Source: DTU036 sp964346475 (GTDB lineage: Bacteria; Bacillota; Clostridia; Peptostreptococcales; Acidaminobacteraceae). From it: a stretch of 64,000 nucleotides of DNA. Every line of letters starts with the position of its first letter. Position 1 is the stretch's first letter. This document shows, one piece after another, positions 43,310 through 52,254 of the stretch. The stretch spans positions 1 to 64,000 of the forward strand of contig CAYFUM010000004.1 in assembly GCA_964346475.1 (NCBI GenBank), in the 5' to 3' direction. The position numbers and the translations under genes are program-made. The notes beneath the pieces are model-generated. The model saw only the letters and a list, made by a program, of their open reading frames with translations, ran no database searches and was not told where the DNA came from.

Positions 43310-44122
43310 AATTATATTAGTTAGACTGCCAAGGCCCTCTATTTTGCACTGGACTATATCTCCCTTTTTTAAATATTCAGGGGGCTTTCTCCCTGCACCA
43401 ACTCCCGAAGGGGTACCAGTAAATATTATATCTCCGGGGTAGAGGGTAAGTCCCTGGGAAAGCTGGCTTACCAGCTGGTCTATATCAAAGATGAGGTCCC
43501 TGGTATTGCCTCTTTGGCGTTCTTCGCCATTTACAGTAAGGCTAAGATCAAGCTGGGGCGGGTAGGCTATAGATTCCCTTGTTATAAGTCGAGTGGATAG
43601 GGCGGTGAAGCCATCTAGGCTCTTGCCCTTTAACCACTGCTTGTGGCTGGTCTGTAGATCCCTGGCTGTAAAGTCATTTCCAATCATGTAGCCAAAGATG
43701 ACAGACTCAACTTCTTCTTTTTTTAGGTTTTTACACTGCTTTCCTATAACTAGGACCAGCTCCACCTCATAGTCTAGGCTTTCTGTGTGGTCCTGCCAGT
43801 CTTTCAGGCCATCGCCATCGGAAATAAGTATTTTGGGTGCCTTCATAAAATAAATAGGTGCCTGGGGCTGCTGGGCTTCTTCTATTTCAGATAATTCCTG
43901 GATATGATCAAGGTAGTTTTTTCCAAGGCAAAAAACCCTGCCAGCTTCTTCAAAGGGACAGAGGAGCTTGACTTCATTTAGCTCAAGGGCTTGTCCCCTG
44001 GGGATATCCTTGTCGGCATATAAATAATCCATAAGGTCTATAGCACCTAGGGGGATTATCCGGTCACCTTCTATAATTCCCAGCTGGGCTACTTTATTAT
44101 TTATAAATCTACTTATTATCAT
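43304..44122 (-). CDS. Fumarylacetoacetate hydrolase (FAH) family protein
   Basis: Metal-dependent hydrolase, decarboxylase or isomerase of the FAH superfamily, 272 residues. Family signs are the N-terminal beta domain, CLGKNYLDHIQEL, the metal ligands in DYEVELVLVIGK (E-x-E), IGNDFTARDLQ, and KSLDGFTALSTRLI followed by TGTPSGVGAGR. This matches 2-hydroxyhepta-diene-dioate isomerase-like and oxaloacetate decarboxylase-like members. Its start overlaps the DUF4438 gene by 14 bases. It is the last gene of the dnaD-started operon. Its metabolic substrate cannot be decided. Confidence 0.9.
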   Translation of the reverse strand: MIISRFINNKVAQLGIIEGDRIIPLGAIDLMDYLYADKDIPRGQALELNEVKLLCPFEEAGRVFCLGKNYLDHIQELSEIEEAQQPQAPIYFMKAPKILISDGDGLKDWQDHTESLDYEVELVLVIGKQCKNLKKEEVESVIFGYMIGNDFTARDLQTSHKQWLKGKSLDGFTALSTRLITRESIAYPPQLDLSLTVNGEERQRGNTRDLIFDIDQLVSQLSQGLTLYPGDIIFTGTPSGVGAGRKPPEYLKKGDIVQCKIEGLGSLTNIIK

Positions 44123-44978
44123 CGTCGATACCTAAATAATTTGCTAGGTTTGCATCCTGGTCTATAAAGGGGACCAAGGCATTATTCTTGGCAGACATAA
44201 GGGTGGTTACTCCTGGCCCATGGCCTGACTGGACGCAGTTGGAGTGGACAATAACTCCCAGGGTTCCACTTCCCTTGAGGTACTGTCTACCAAACCTGGT
44301 ATCGCAGTCCTGGAGGAAGACCAGGTCACCAAAGGCCAGTTTATCTAGGCCTAGCTCTTCTAGTAGCTCTTTATCCCCTGTCATTATGTCATAGTCACCT
44401 GTATAGGCGCTGGAGGCCCCTATACCGCTGCCCATTAGTTTGGCTGGCACAAGGGCTTTTACTGGAACATGTAGGCGGCCCTCTTCTTCTCTTATATCTA
44501 ATTTATCAAGTAGATCAGGATCCAGGCTCATGACATGGACTGTTGGGTGGTCAAGAAGTCTAAGTCCCTGGCCCAGAGCCCAGATTTTTATCTTATCACC
44601 GATATTCATCCTCTCTAAATCTTTCCTTTTAAAATAGCAGATGGTATGGTCTATTCCACCATGCATACCGGTCACAAAGCCCACTGCCCCCTTAGCTTCT
44701 CCGCTGACTACTTCAGCCCTGTTTCCAACACAGGAAAGGGTAATAAGGGCTGCGTTTTCTGACGGGTCCTCTAATTTTAGACTAACCCCTGGCTCCACAT
44801 GATCGGCAGCCAGCTCCATGCAGTTGTCGCCTATCTTGTAGTTTAGAACGATACCTCCTACTGAAGGCAGAAGGAGGTTTTGTCCCTCGGGGGTGGATTG
44901 GTAGTTTCTTATAAGGGTAGGGGCGTGTATCTCTCCCTGGAGAAAAAATTCAACAAGTTTGTCTCTGTTAGTCTTCAT
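44109..44978 (-). CDS. DUF4438 family protein
   Basis: A 289-residue protein resembling the DUF4438 family (TM1086-like). It has conserved blocks GAVGFVTGMHGGIDHTICYF, MGSGIGASSAYTGDYDIMTGD and GVIVHSNCVQSGHGPGVTTLMS. The histidine-rich glycine loops suggest metal or cofactor binding but no function is known. It begins ten bases after the DUF2148 stop and overlaps the FAH gene by 14 bases, so it is in the operon. Confidence 0.8.
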   Translation of the reverse strand: MKTNRDKLVEFFLQGEIHAPTLIRNYQSTPEGQNLLLPSVGGIVLNYKIGDNCMELAADHVEPGVSLKLEDPSENAALITLSCVGNRAEVVSGEAKGAVGFVTGMHGGIDHTICYFKRKDLERMNIGDKIKIWALGQGLRLLDHPTVHVMSLDPDLLDKLDIREEEGRLHVPVKALVPAKLMGSGIGASSAYTGDYDIMTGDKELLEELGLDKLAFGDLVFLQDCDTRFGRQYLKGSGTLGVIVHSNCVQSGHGPGVTTLMSAKNNALVPFIDQDANLANYLGIDDDNK

Positions 44979-44988
44979 GGGTTAGCTC

Positions 44989-45522
44989 CTAACTGGTTGC
45001 TCTATCAAAGTAGATGTTTTTCTTGCTTACATTAAGAGGTGCCGCTATAACGGATACCACATCCTTTTCAAAGATGCCTAGATTCATACAGGCCTTACCT
45101 ATACTCATCATAATCCTGCTATCTATACCCAGAGTCTGACCCAGTGAAAGGGCGGAGCCCAGGGCAAGGCCAAGGTCTATACTGGGATAGACACATCTAC
45201 CCTTGTTTTTTCTGTTTTCAGAGCAGTCAGCGTAGCCGCAAAAACCACAATTGGGAACATTTCTGGGTTCATCTATGCAGCCTATAAGAAGGAGCATTTG
45301 GGAGTTTTCCAGATTTCTAGCATCCCTTATGAAAAAGGGTATGTCATGCTCAACAGCCTGTTTTTTCATCTCTTCAATGATGGCGGGAAAGTCTTCTTCT
45401 TCAAGAAGTATGTATTCCAGATGGTCGACTCCCTTGGCCTTGGGAGCTGTTTTTGCTCTAGCTAGCATGGAAACACCAGCCTGCTCCATTGCTTTTTTTA
45501 TCATTTCCTCTTCTCTAATCAT
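44989..45522 (-). CDS. DUF2148 ferredoxin-domain-containing protein
   Basis: A 177-residue protein of the DUF2148 family. A cysteine cluster (CIDEP, then NCGFCGYADC, and RCVYP) near residues 80-112 could hold an Fe-S cluster or other metal. The glycine-rich C-terminal part (DLGLALGSALSLGQTLG) is a family feature. AGGAGG precedes the ATG. It lies eight bases after the cobalamin adenosyltransferase gene. A redox or metal function is possible; nothing more specific can be said. Confidence 0.82.
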   Translation of the reverse strand: MIREEEMIKKAMEQAGVSMLARAKTAPKAKGVDHLEYILLEEEDFPAIIEEMKKQAVEHDIPFFIRDARNLENSQMLLLIGCIDEPRNVPNCGFCGYADCSENRKNKGRCVYPSIDLGLALGSALSLGQTLGIDSRIMMSIGKACMNLGIFEKDVVSVIAAPLNVSKKNIYFDRATS

Positions 45523-45530
45523 TTTTCCTC

Positions 45531-46031
45531 CTAGTATTCAATACCTTTTCTGGCCTCCTGGCCTTTGTCATAGTAGTGTTTAATCTCCTTCATCTCAGTT
45601 ACTAGATCAGCTCTTTCGAGAAGCTCTCTTGGCGCATAGCGTCCCGTACTTATGAGCTCTGTTTTGCCAGCTAGATCTATGAGCTCCAGGACCTCTCCTA
45701 GTTCTAGAAGTCCCAGGTAGATAGCTATGTGAAGCTCATCTAAAATCAGCATATCAAAGCGCTTTTCCTTAAGATAGTAATGGGCTCTTTTTAAGGCTTC
45801 TTTAGCTCTGTCTATATCTTCCTTGTCGGGTTTTTTATCTATAAAACAGTCTCTGCCAGTAATCTCAAAACTGAAGTCTTCTAGCATTTCCATAGGGGAA
45901 ATTTCGCTATAGGCAAGACCCTTGACGAACTGGATCATATGGACCTTTTTTCCAGCCCCTAGGGCCCTTATAGCAAGGCCCAGGGCAGCTGTAGTTTTTC
46001 CCTTACCTTCTCCAGTATAAACTTGATACAT
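45531..46031 (-). CDS. cobO: Cob(I)yrinic acid a,c-diamide adenosyltransferase (CobO/BtuR type)
   Basis: Attaches the adenosyl group to cobalamin or its precursor, producing coenzyme B12. The 166-residue protein has the P-loop GEGKGKTT at residues 7-14 and ITGRDCFIDKKPDKEDI, LDELHIAIYLGLL and STGRYAPRELLERADLVTEM, as in CobA/CobO/BtuR. Shorter than most (about 180-200) but complete. It starts three bases after the helicase-loader gene. No B12 riboswitch was seen. A B12-dependent enzyme (for example an aminomutase) would be expected elsewhere in the genome. Confidence 0.93.
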   Translation of the reverse strand: MYQVYTGEGKGKTTAALGLAIRALGAGKKVHMIQFVKGLAYSEISPMEMLEDFSFEITGRDCFIDKKPDKEDIDRAKEALKRAHYYLKEKRFDMLILDELHIAIYLGLLELGEVLELIDLAGKTELISTGRYAPRELLERADLVTEMKEIKHYYDKGQEARKGIEY

Positions 46032-46034
46032 ACT

Positions 46035-47000
46035 TTATCCTATTCTAAGATCTGGGCCAAAAAAAGAAGGAACATAGCAGTTTTCCATGAGGCGAGTAAA
46101 AAAGGCCTCACCATAGTCCTGGCGCAGATCTTTAAGTTTTAGGTTGGTACTTATAAGTGTGCTTTTTCCAGCAGTATAGCGCATATTTATAAGATGAAAT
46201 AGCTCTTTTTCAGAAAACTCCGTCCTGGTCTCCTTGCCTAGATCATCTAGAATAAGGACGTCGCAGTCATAAATCATATTTTTAAGGTCTTTATTGTCCT
46301 GGTCATAGCGCCAGGACAGATCCCTGAGTTTATCGATGAGGGAGGGAGCCGTCTGGTAGATGACCAGCCTGCCCTCCTTAATTAGTTCCTGGGCTAGGGC
46401 TGCTGCTAGGTAGGTCTTACCCTGGCTTACATCGCCAGAGAAAAGGAGGTTCATACCTTTTTTATTATCAAAGTCTGCTACGAAGGTCTGAAGGGACTGG
46501 ACTATGTTTATCATGTTGTCCCTCTGGCTAATTTTTTCCTTTCCTATGCCATGGCTGTAAATATCAAAGCTAATATTCGAAAGAGAGCTTTGTTGGGAGC
46601 CCCTCTCATATTCCGAGGAAAATATCTCCTGGGCTAGTCTTTGTCTAAAGCAGCTACAAAACCCCTGGTCATTTTCTCCTGTGTCCTGACAAAGCTCACA
46701 TTCATACCTGGCTTCCCTAGGATCTGACTCATAGCCTAGTTCCCTGAGAAGGCTAGTTTTGGCCTGCCTGTACTCCTCATCAACCTCGCGAAGATGGCTT
46801 TCTATGCCCTCCTCTTCAGGAAAGCTAATCAGAGCCCGGATTATCTCAAGGTTGGTATTTTTGTAATCAAGCTCTAGCTTTTCAATCTCAGGGTGATTTA
46901 AATAAAGGAGCTGGCCGGCTCTTTTTTGTCTCAGGGCTTCTTGGTTTCTTTTTTCTTCATACTCCGCTCTAAGGGAGCGGAGGAGTTCCTTTAAATTCAT
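46035..47000 (-). CDS. AAA+ helicase loader, DnaC/DnaI-like
   Basis: Replication protein that loads the DnaB helicase. The 321-residue protein has an N-terminal helical half with a zinc-type motif (CELCQDTG, then CSCFRQ) and a C-terminal AAA+ ATPase with Walker A GDVSQGKTYLAAAL near residue 185, Walker B VLILDDLGKE, and a sensor 1 stretch TLISTNL. This is the Firmicute/phage DnaI-DnaC type. It overlaps dnaD by four bases and shares its promoter. The order dnaD-dnaC is common in clostridia. Confidence 0.92.
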   Translation of the reverse strand: MNLKELLRSLRAEYEEKRNQEALRQKRAGQLLYLNHPEIEKLELDYKNTNLEIIRALISFPEEEGIESHLREVDEEYRQAKTSLLRELGYESDPREARYECELCQDTGENDQGFCSCFRQRLAQEIFSSEYERGSQQSSLSNISFDIYSHGIGKEKISQRDNMINIVQSLQTFVADFDNKKGMNLLFSGDVSQGKTYLAAALAQELIKEGRLVIYQTAPSLIDKLRDLSWRYDQDNKDLKNMIYDCDVLILDDLGKETRTEFSEKELFHLINMRYTAGKSTLISTNLKLKDLRQDYGEAFFTRLMENCYVPSFFGPDLRIG

Positions 47001-47881
47001 AGTTTTTTCCCTAGGCTACGAAGCTTATCCTCTTCCTCTTTAGAATCCTTATCTTGAGGTAGATCTTTTTCTTCGTGGAGTCTTTTAAAAACGGAGTTAA
47101 GATAGTTCATATTTGGGTTTTGCTTGGAACGGGTTACTCTTGATATTTCCCTTACAATGCTGTCTATATCAAAGTTATACTTATCAAGCCAGAGGTCTAT
47201 GACTTCCTTTTCACCAATGTTGGGGTGTCTATAGGGTTGGCCCAGGGCCTTTAGAATCTCCCTATATTGGTAGTTTCTAAAGTTGGCCTTCTCATTGAAA
47301 CTATCAACCTCCTCTGGAGTTTTAATACCATGTTGGGCCCAGTAGGTTAGGAGTTTGATGGCTTCTCGGTTGCGATACTTTTTCTTTTTAGATAGGTCAT
47401 AGGCTTTAAGGATCAGTTCTCTATCTATTTCCTTACCCTGGAGGAATTCTCCCAGACTCTGGCACTCCATTTCACTTAGAGGTAGGGCCAAGAGACTGGA
47501 TACCTCGTTAAAAAGCTCTCTGTGCCAGAGGGAGTAGTCAAGGCTGGTGGCAGAAGAGCGAGCCTCATAATTACTACTCAGATAGATATCCCTCAGGGAA
47601 AGATAGACCACATCAAAGCTGTTGTCTTCTTCATTAATTAGATTGACCAGGCCCTGCTTTTGCCAGTAGCGGTAGGCCTCTACTACCTCCATGTAGTCAA
47701 GATTTAAAAATTTAGCAAGACTGGCTAGGCTGCTATCTTTTTTTTCCTGGGCAAATCTCAGACCCAGGATATAAACCTGGAGCTCTTTAAGACCACAAAA
47801 GGGCATAAATTCATCTATAAAAATATGTTCTAGGCTGGTTAAGCCAAAGTCAAAAGAAGTTGGTTTTAGCTGTATATTCAT
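46997..47881 (-). CDS. DnaD domain protein (replication initiation)
   Basis: A 294-residue DnaD-like primosome protein. The N-terminal winged-helix region (EHIFIDEFMPFCGLKELQVYILGL) and the C-terminal DnaB_2/DnaD helical domain (about 100-275; LSEMECQSLGEFLQGKEIDRELILKAYDLSKKK in part, then LGQPYRHPNIGEKEVIDLWLDKY) are readable. It heads the six-gene operon and is divergent from the WalJ-like gene. Its ATG follows AAGGAGG. It acts with the DnaC-like protein to load DnaB. Confidence 0.9.
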   Translation of the reverse strand: MNIQLKPTSFDFGLTSLEHIFIDEFMPFCGLKELQVYILGLRFAQEKKDSSLASLAKFLNLDYMEVVEAYRYWQKQGLVNLINEEDNSFDVVYLSLRDIYLSSNYEARSSATSLDYSLWHRELFNEVSSLLALPLSEMECQSLGEFLQGKEIDRELILKAYDLSKKKKYRNREAIKLLTYWAQHGIKTPEEVDSFNEKANFRNYQYREILKALGQPYRHPNIGEKEVIDLWLDKYNFDIDSIVREISRVTRSKQNPNMNYLNSVFKRLHEEKDLPQDKDSKEEEDKLRSLGKKL

Positions 47882-47899
47882 GCTGCTACCTCCTTTTTT

Positions 47900-47927
47900 A
47901 TTATACTATAAATTAATTGACTGGCAA
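47900..47927 (-). promoter_or_regulatory. Promoter of the dnaD operon
   Basis: On the minus strand TTGCCA, 16 bases, TATAAT, followed by AAGGAGG. A good match to the housekeeping consensus. The divergent WalJ-like gene may use TTAGTT and TACAAT (near 47938-47965) or TTGACT (47917-47922). Confidence 0.7.
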
Positions 47928-47981
47928 GCAGACCCTTTAGTTATCTGGGTGCTTCTGTTACAATGGACAAGGAGAAAAATT

Positions 47982-48764
47982 ATGTTTGAATATTGTTCCC
48001 TAGTTAGTGGGAGTTCAGGAAATTGTCATTTTATAAAAACTTCATCATCTAGTATTCTTGTAGATCTTGGGCTTAGCGCCAGGAGAACCGTCAGGGCTTT
48101 AGAGGATATCGGCGAGTCCATGGAGGACATAGATGCTGTTTTTTTAAGCCATATTCACAGCGACCATACCCGGGGTCTTGAGGTGCTTTTTAAAAATTAT
48201 TCCTTCACCCTTTACGCCCATGAGGATGTGCTGGAGGCCCTGGATTTAAGCCCTGGGAGGAGGATTAAGCCCTTAAATGGTCCAGTAGCAGTGGAGGATC
48301 TTCTAATTGAGGCCTTTGAGCTACCCCATGATGCCCCCTCGACCCAGGGCTTTAGGCTCAGCTATGAGGATAAGGTTCTAAGCATTGCAACAGACCTGGG
48401 CCATGTCCCTGAGGAGGTGGCCAGTATGCTAATGCCCAGCGACTTTCTAGTTCTGGAGGCCAACCATGATGAGGAGCTTGTCAGGATGGGGCCCTATCCC
48501 TATAGCCTAAAGAGGAGGATCCTTGGTGATGAGGGCCATCTTTCCAATGAAGATGCAGCTAGGCTTATTTCTAGAATTTATAAGGAAAATAGAAGGCTAC
48601 GCTTTGTCATGCTGGCCCATCTCAGCGAAAAAAATAATTATCCAGAACTGGCCCAAATGAGCGTAGAAAAAATATTAAAAGAGGAAGGAATCCAGGTGGG
48701 CAGAGATCTACTGGTGGAGGTTGCCAGCAGGGATCACTGTAGCCACGTCTACCGGATTTTGTAG
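47982..48764 (+). CDS. MBL-fold metallo-hydrolase, WalJ/YycJ-like
   Basis: Cytosolic metallo-beta-lactamase-fold protein of 260 residues. It opens SLVSGSSGNCHFIK like YycJ/WalJ and has HIHSDH at residues 57-62 (metal site), ATDLGHVPEEV, LEANHDEELV and MLAHLSEKNN. Family members act as exonucleases linked to cell division or mismatch repair in Bacillus. The ATG at 47982 has AAGGAG; the longer in-frame extension is rejected. The walKR genes that usually accompany it are not here. Its 3' end meets the MFS gene. Confidence 0.88.
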   Translation: MFEYCSLVSGSSGNCHFIKTSSSSILVDLGLSARRTVRALEDIGESMEDIDAVFLSHIHSDHTRGLEVLFKNYSFTLYAHEDVLEALDLSPGRRIKPLNGPVAVEDLLIEAFELPHDAPSTQGFRLSYEDKVLSIATDLGHVPEEVASMLMPSDFLVLEANHDEELVRMGPYPYSLKRRILGDEGHLSNEDAARLISRIYKENRRLRFVMLAHLSEKNNYPELAQMSVEKILKEEGIQVGRDLLVEVASRDHCSHVYRIL

Positions 48765-48768
48765 AGGA

Positions 48769-49580
48769 ATGAAAAAAATATACTATGGGTGGATTGTAGT
48801 GGCAGCGGGTTTTATGCTCATGGCCACAGGCTGGGGTATAGTATATAATACTGCCAGTCTTTTTCTTATTCCAATTGGTGAGGAGCTGGGTCTTCTTCGC
48901 TCCCAGATAAGCTTTACCTTGACCCTTAGGAGTCTGGTGCAGCTGGTGGTCTCCCTTTTTGCTGGAAGGATCTACCGGCGCTACTCCATATCTAAATCAA
49001 TGAAGCTTATGAGTCTAGTCCTGGTGGCCACCTACATACTTCTAGGCTCTGCAGAAAAACTCTGGCAGATATACCTTCTAACCTTGAGTGGAGCTCTAGC
49101 CAATAGCTTTATAGGAATTGTACCTATTTCTGTTATTATAAGTAACTGGTTTCATGAGAAAAGGGGCTACGCCCTGGGCCTGGCCTTTATGGGCAGTGGC
49201 TTTGGGGGCATGCTCTATAGTAGCCTAACTGGCCAGTGGATAATAAAATATGGATGGAGGGCTGCCTATAGGCTCCAGGCCCTGGCCATGTTTTTACTTA
49301 TTCTTCCTGTGGTCTTTTTTCTAATTAAAGAAAAACCTGAGGATATGAATCTAGATGCCTATGGTAAATCCACAGGAAGCCTCCCCATAGCGGGGCTGGA
49401 TTTTAGGGAAGTCCTTAGACTACCCTACTTTTGGATACTGGCTCTTATGGGAATTTTAATAGGTCTGGCTATCAGCATAGCTAACATTTCCATTGCACCC
49501 CACCTGGTGGAAATAGGCTATGGCTTTACCTTTGCAGCCAATATCCTGGCCCTTTGTATGGCCAGCCTTGCCCTTGGCAA
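48769..49580 (+). CDS. MFS transporter, partial (cut by assembly gap)
   Basis: Major facilitator superfamily carrier of the oxalate/formate or monocarboxylate type. About 270 residues are readable: six helices, the central loop, and helices seven and eight, starting MKKIYYGWIVVAAGFMLMA. The motif ISNWFHEKRGYALGLAFMGSGFGG is between helices four and five. The frame enters 100 unknown bases and the remaining four helices (about 130 residues, 400 bases) do not fit, so the gap is of unknown true length. Substrate unknown. Start ATG 48769 with AGAGGA. Confidence 0.88.
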
Positions 49581-49680
49581 NNNNNNNNNNNNNNNNNNNN
49601 NNNNNNNNNNNNNNNNNNNNNNNNNNNNNNNNNNNNNNNNNNNNNNNNNNNNNNNNNNNNNNNNNNNNNNNNNNNNNNNN
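49581..49680. other. Assembly gap of 100 N
   Basis: Exactly 100 unknown bases, a common placeholder for a gap of unknown size. The 97 bases that follow (49681-49777) hold a short AT-rich stretch, GAGGGAGTTTTTTTAG and the AGGAGG of the next gene; no coding region can be claimed there. Confidence 0.95.
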
Positions 49681-49777
49681 ATTACTGGGATAAAGAGTAA
49701 GTGGCACTAGAAGGGCACCTGAGGGAGTTTTTTTAGTATATACTTAAGTTTAGAGATAGGAAAACTAGGAGGTTTTT

Positions 49778-50758
49778 ATGTTAAGTGCAAGAGACGTAGA
49801 AAAGGCCTACAAAAGAATGAGACCCTATATTACAAAGACTAGACTGGAAAAAAGTGTATTTTTAAGCGATGAGAAGACCACTGTCTATCTAAAAATGGAA
49901 AATGAGCAGCCAGTAGTTAGAAGCTATAAGCTAAGGGGAGTTCTAGCAAGGCTTACCCTGCTAGAAAAAGAGGAGAGAAAGAAAGATTTAGTAGCTATAT
50001 CCTCAGGTAACCATGGGGTTAGTCTAGCCTATGGCGCTAGCCTTCTGGGCTTAAATCCTCCTCTTATCCTTGCGCCCCAGTCTACCCCCTATCCAAAAAG
50101 AAAGAAGATTGTAGATTTTGGTGGGGAACTTAAGCTTATTGGAAAAAACTTCGATGAGGCCAGTGAACTTGGTGAAGAGCTTATCAGGGCCGGGGACTAT
50201 GTCTGGGTTGATTCTAGAGAGGATCCCAAGGGGGTAGCTGGCCAGGGTAGTCTAGCTATAGAGATCATGGAAGAGCAGCCCGATCTAGATATTTTTCTAG
50301 CTCCCATTGGAAGTGGAGGCCTTATTACCTCCTGCGCCATCTATTTAAAGGAGGTCCATCCACAAGTGAGGGTAATCGGCGTAGAACCAGATTACTGTCC
50401 AGCTATGTCTGAGAATATTAAAAAGGGCAGATGGACTAAGTTTTTCCCCTTTGAAGGTGAGACTATCCTGGATAGCCTGGTTGGTGGCATTGCCCATCAC
50501 TCCTATGAAAGGGCAGAGGAGCTGGTGGATGAAATCCTACTAATTGATGATGGAGATGTTAAAAGTGCCCTTTGGGACATGCTCCTCTATGAGAAGGTTG
50601 TAGTAGAGCCAGATAGTGCAGTGTGTTACGCCGCTGTAAAAAAATATCCAGAAAAATTTGCTGGAAAAAAAGTAGCTATGATTGTTACTGGGGCTAATAT
50701 AGAAGATAGCTTATTTGTTGATATTCTTGAAGATAAGTTATGTAATGTTAACAGATAA
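49778..50758 (+). CDS. PLP-dependent threonine/serine dehydratase-like enzyme (fold type II)
   Basis: Pyridoxal-phosphate enzyme of 326 residues in the threonine/serine dehydratase and racemase group. Lys51 in SYKLRG should bind PLP, ISSGNHG near residue 75 and IGSGGL near residue 177 hold the phosphate. No ACT regulatory domain follows, so it is a catabolic-type form, yet the substrate (Ser, Thr or another amino acid) is not fixed. ATG with AGGAGG. It opens the five-gene cluster with a carrier, an amidohydrolase, a racemase-like enzyme and a D-aminoacylase. It is separated from the carrier gene by a promoter. Confidence 0.85.
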   Translation: MLSARDVEKAYKRMRPYITKTRLEKSVFLSDEKTTVYLKMENEQPVVRSYKLRGVLARLTLLEKEERKKDLVAISSGNHGVSLAYGASLLGLNPPLILAPQSTPYPKRKKIVDFGGELKLIGKNFDEASELGEELIRAGDYVWVDSREDPKGVAGQGSLAIEIMEEQPDLDIFLAPIGSGGLITSCAIYLKEVHPQVRVIGVEPDYCPAMSENIKKGRWTKFFPFEGETILDSLVGGIAHHSYERAEELVDEILLIDDGDVKSALWDMLLYEKVVVEPDSAVCYAAVKKYPEKFAGKKVAMIVTGANIEDSLFVDILEDKLCNVNR

Positions 50759-50778
50759 CCGATTTCTTAAAAGGATTA

Positions 50779-50807
50779 TTGAGATGAACCACCAGATATG
50801 TTAATAT
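50779..50807 (+). promoter_or_regulatory. Promoter before YfcC-type carrier
   Basis: TTGAGA, 17 bases, TAATAT, then AAGGAGG before the ATG at 50834. The cluster can therefore be transcribed from here as well as from upstream. Confidence 0.55.
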
Positions 50808-50833
50808 GATTTTATCATTTTAAGGAGGTCAAC

Positions 50834-52246
50834 ATGACTGATAAGAAAAAGAAAAGAGAGTTTCCCCATACCTATGTAATTATTTTTACCATCATTATTC
50901 TTGCGGGTATCATGACCTACATACTACCCGCCGGCGAGTATGACCGGGTGCAGATTGAAATGCCCGATGGCTCCAGTAGAACAGTGGTGGATCCTGCAAC
51001 CTTCCACAATGTGGATCCTAGCCCTGTGCCATTTTTTGACATAATGCAGGCTGTGCCCAATGGACTGGTTGCCTCGGCTGAGGTTGTTTTCTTTATCTTT
51101 GTGGTGGGAGGTGCCTTTGGAATTATCAATAGCACCGGTGCCATTTTAGATGGAATAGGAAATCTTGCCCTCAAGTTTGGTGGCAAGGAAAAACTTATGA
51201 TACCGGTTATAATGACAGTATTTTCCCTGGGAGGAGCTACCTTTGGTATGAGTGAGGAGACCATAGTCTTTGTCCCCATAGGAATAGCCCTGGCCAGGAG
51301 TCTTGGTTATGATGCTATTGTAGGGACAGCTATCATCTTCAGTGGTGCTGCAGCTGGTTTTATAGGGGGCTGGATGAACCCCTTTACAGTGGGTGTGGCC
51401 CAGGGTATAGCGGAACTACCCACCTTTTCCGCCATAGGCTTTAGATTGGTGCTCTATGTAGTTATGCTGGGAGCGGCTATCTTTTTAACCATGCGCTATG
51501 CAAATAAGGTTCAAAAGGATCCCGAGAAGAGCTACTGTAGAGAGCTTGAACTTATGCAGGCAGAAGACGGTTCTGCACTTAAGGAGGTTAAGGACTTAAG
51601 CGGCAAGCAAAAGCTTGTTCTAGTGGGCTTTGTAGTGGGAATGGGAGTTCTAATCTATGGAGTTCTGATCCACGGATGGTACATGATTGAGATTGCAGCC
51701 CTATTTTTCACCATGGGTATTGCCCTGGGTATTATTGGTGGTATATCTGCCAATAGGATGGCTGAGGAGTTTTTAGCAGGTGCAAGAGATCTAGCTACAG
51801 GAGCCCTGGTAGTGGGTTTTTCTAGAGGTATTCTAGTTGTTCTAACCCAGGGAGCAATCCTGGACACAATTATCCATGGTTTAGCTTCTACAATCCAGGG
51901 GCTACCCAAGACCATAGCTGCTGTTGGAATGTTTGTGGTCCAGTCTATAATTAACTTTTTTATCCCTTCAGGTTCTGGTCAAGCTGGTACCACCATGCCC
52001 ATCATGGTGCCTCTAGCTGACGTTATTGGCCTTTCAAGGCAGACAGCCGTTATAGCCTTCCAGTGCGGGGATGGTATCTCTAATAGCATTATCCCCACAG
52101 GGGCTTCACTACTGGCAGCCCTGGGTGTTGCTAAAATTAAGTACGAGGACTGGGTCAGGTTTATCTGGCCACTTATGGCCCTTCAATCTCTTATTGCAGC
52201 CGTCTTTATGGTAATCGCCACTTTAATCAATCTCGGACCCTTCTAG
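50834..52246 (+). CDS. YfcC family amino-acid/peptide carrier
   Basis: Secondary transporter of 470 residues with about 11-12 membrane helices, of the YfcC (C4-dicarboxylate/arginine-ornithine antiporter-like) family. It starts FPHTYVIIFTIIILAGIMTYILPAGEYDRV; motifs include GGATFGMSEET and the late PSGSGQAGTTMPIMVPL, with ISNSIIPTGA. Several YfcC proteins sit with amidohydrolases and handle N-acyl or basic amino acids. AGGAGG is upstream. The gene pairs closely with the M20 amidohydrolase (eight-base spacer), so its substrate may be what that enzyme cleaves. Confidence 0.88.
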   Translation: MTDKKKKREFPHTYVIIFTIIILAGIMTYILPAGEYDRVQIEMPDGSSRTVVDPATFHNVDPSPVPFFDIMQAVPNGLVASAEVVFFIFVVGGAFGIINSTGAILDGIGNLALKFGGKEKLMIPVIMTVFSLGGATFGMSEETIVFVPIGIALARSLGYDAIVGTAIIFSGAAAGFIGGWMNPFTVGVAQGIAELPTFSAIGFRLVLYVVMLGAAIFLTMRYANKVQKDPEKSYCRELELMQAEDGSALKEVKDLSGKQKLVLVGFVVGMGVLIYGVLIHGWYMIEIAALFFTMGIALGIIGGISANRMAEEFLAGARDLATGALVVGFSRGILVVLTQGAILDTIIHGLASTIQGLPKTIAAVGMFVVQSIINFFIPSGSGQAGTTMPIMVPLADVIGLSRQTAVIAFQCGDGISNSIIPTGASLLAALGVAKIKYEDWVRFIWPLMALQSLIAAVFMVIATLINLGPF

Positions 52247-52254
52247 GAGGAATA

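Noticed and set aside
49456..49707. Minus-strand frame running through the N gap.
   Set aside because: Its middle is unknown bases and it overlaps the MFS gene; it is an artefact of the gap.
49681..49707. Sequence ATTACTGGGATAAAGAGT after the gap looks a little like the 16S rRNA region ATTACTGGGCGTAAAG.
   Set aside because: The likeness ends after about 16 bases and nothing else in the flank matches rRNA; probably chance.
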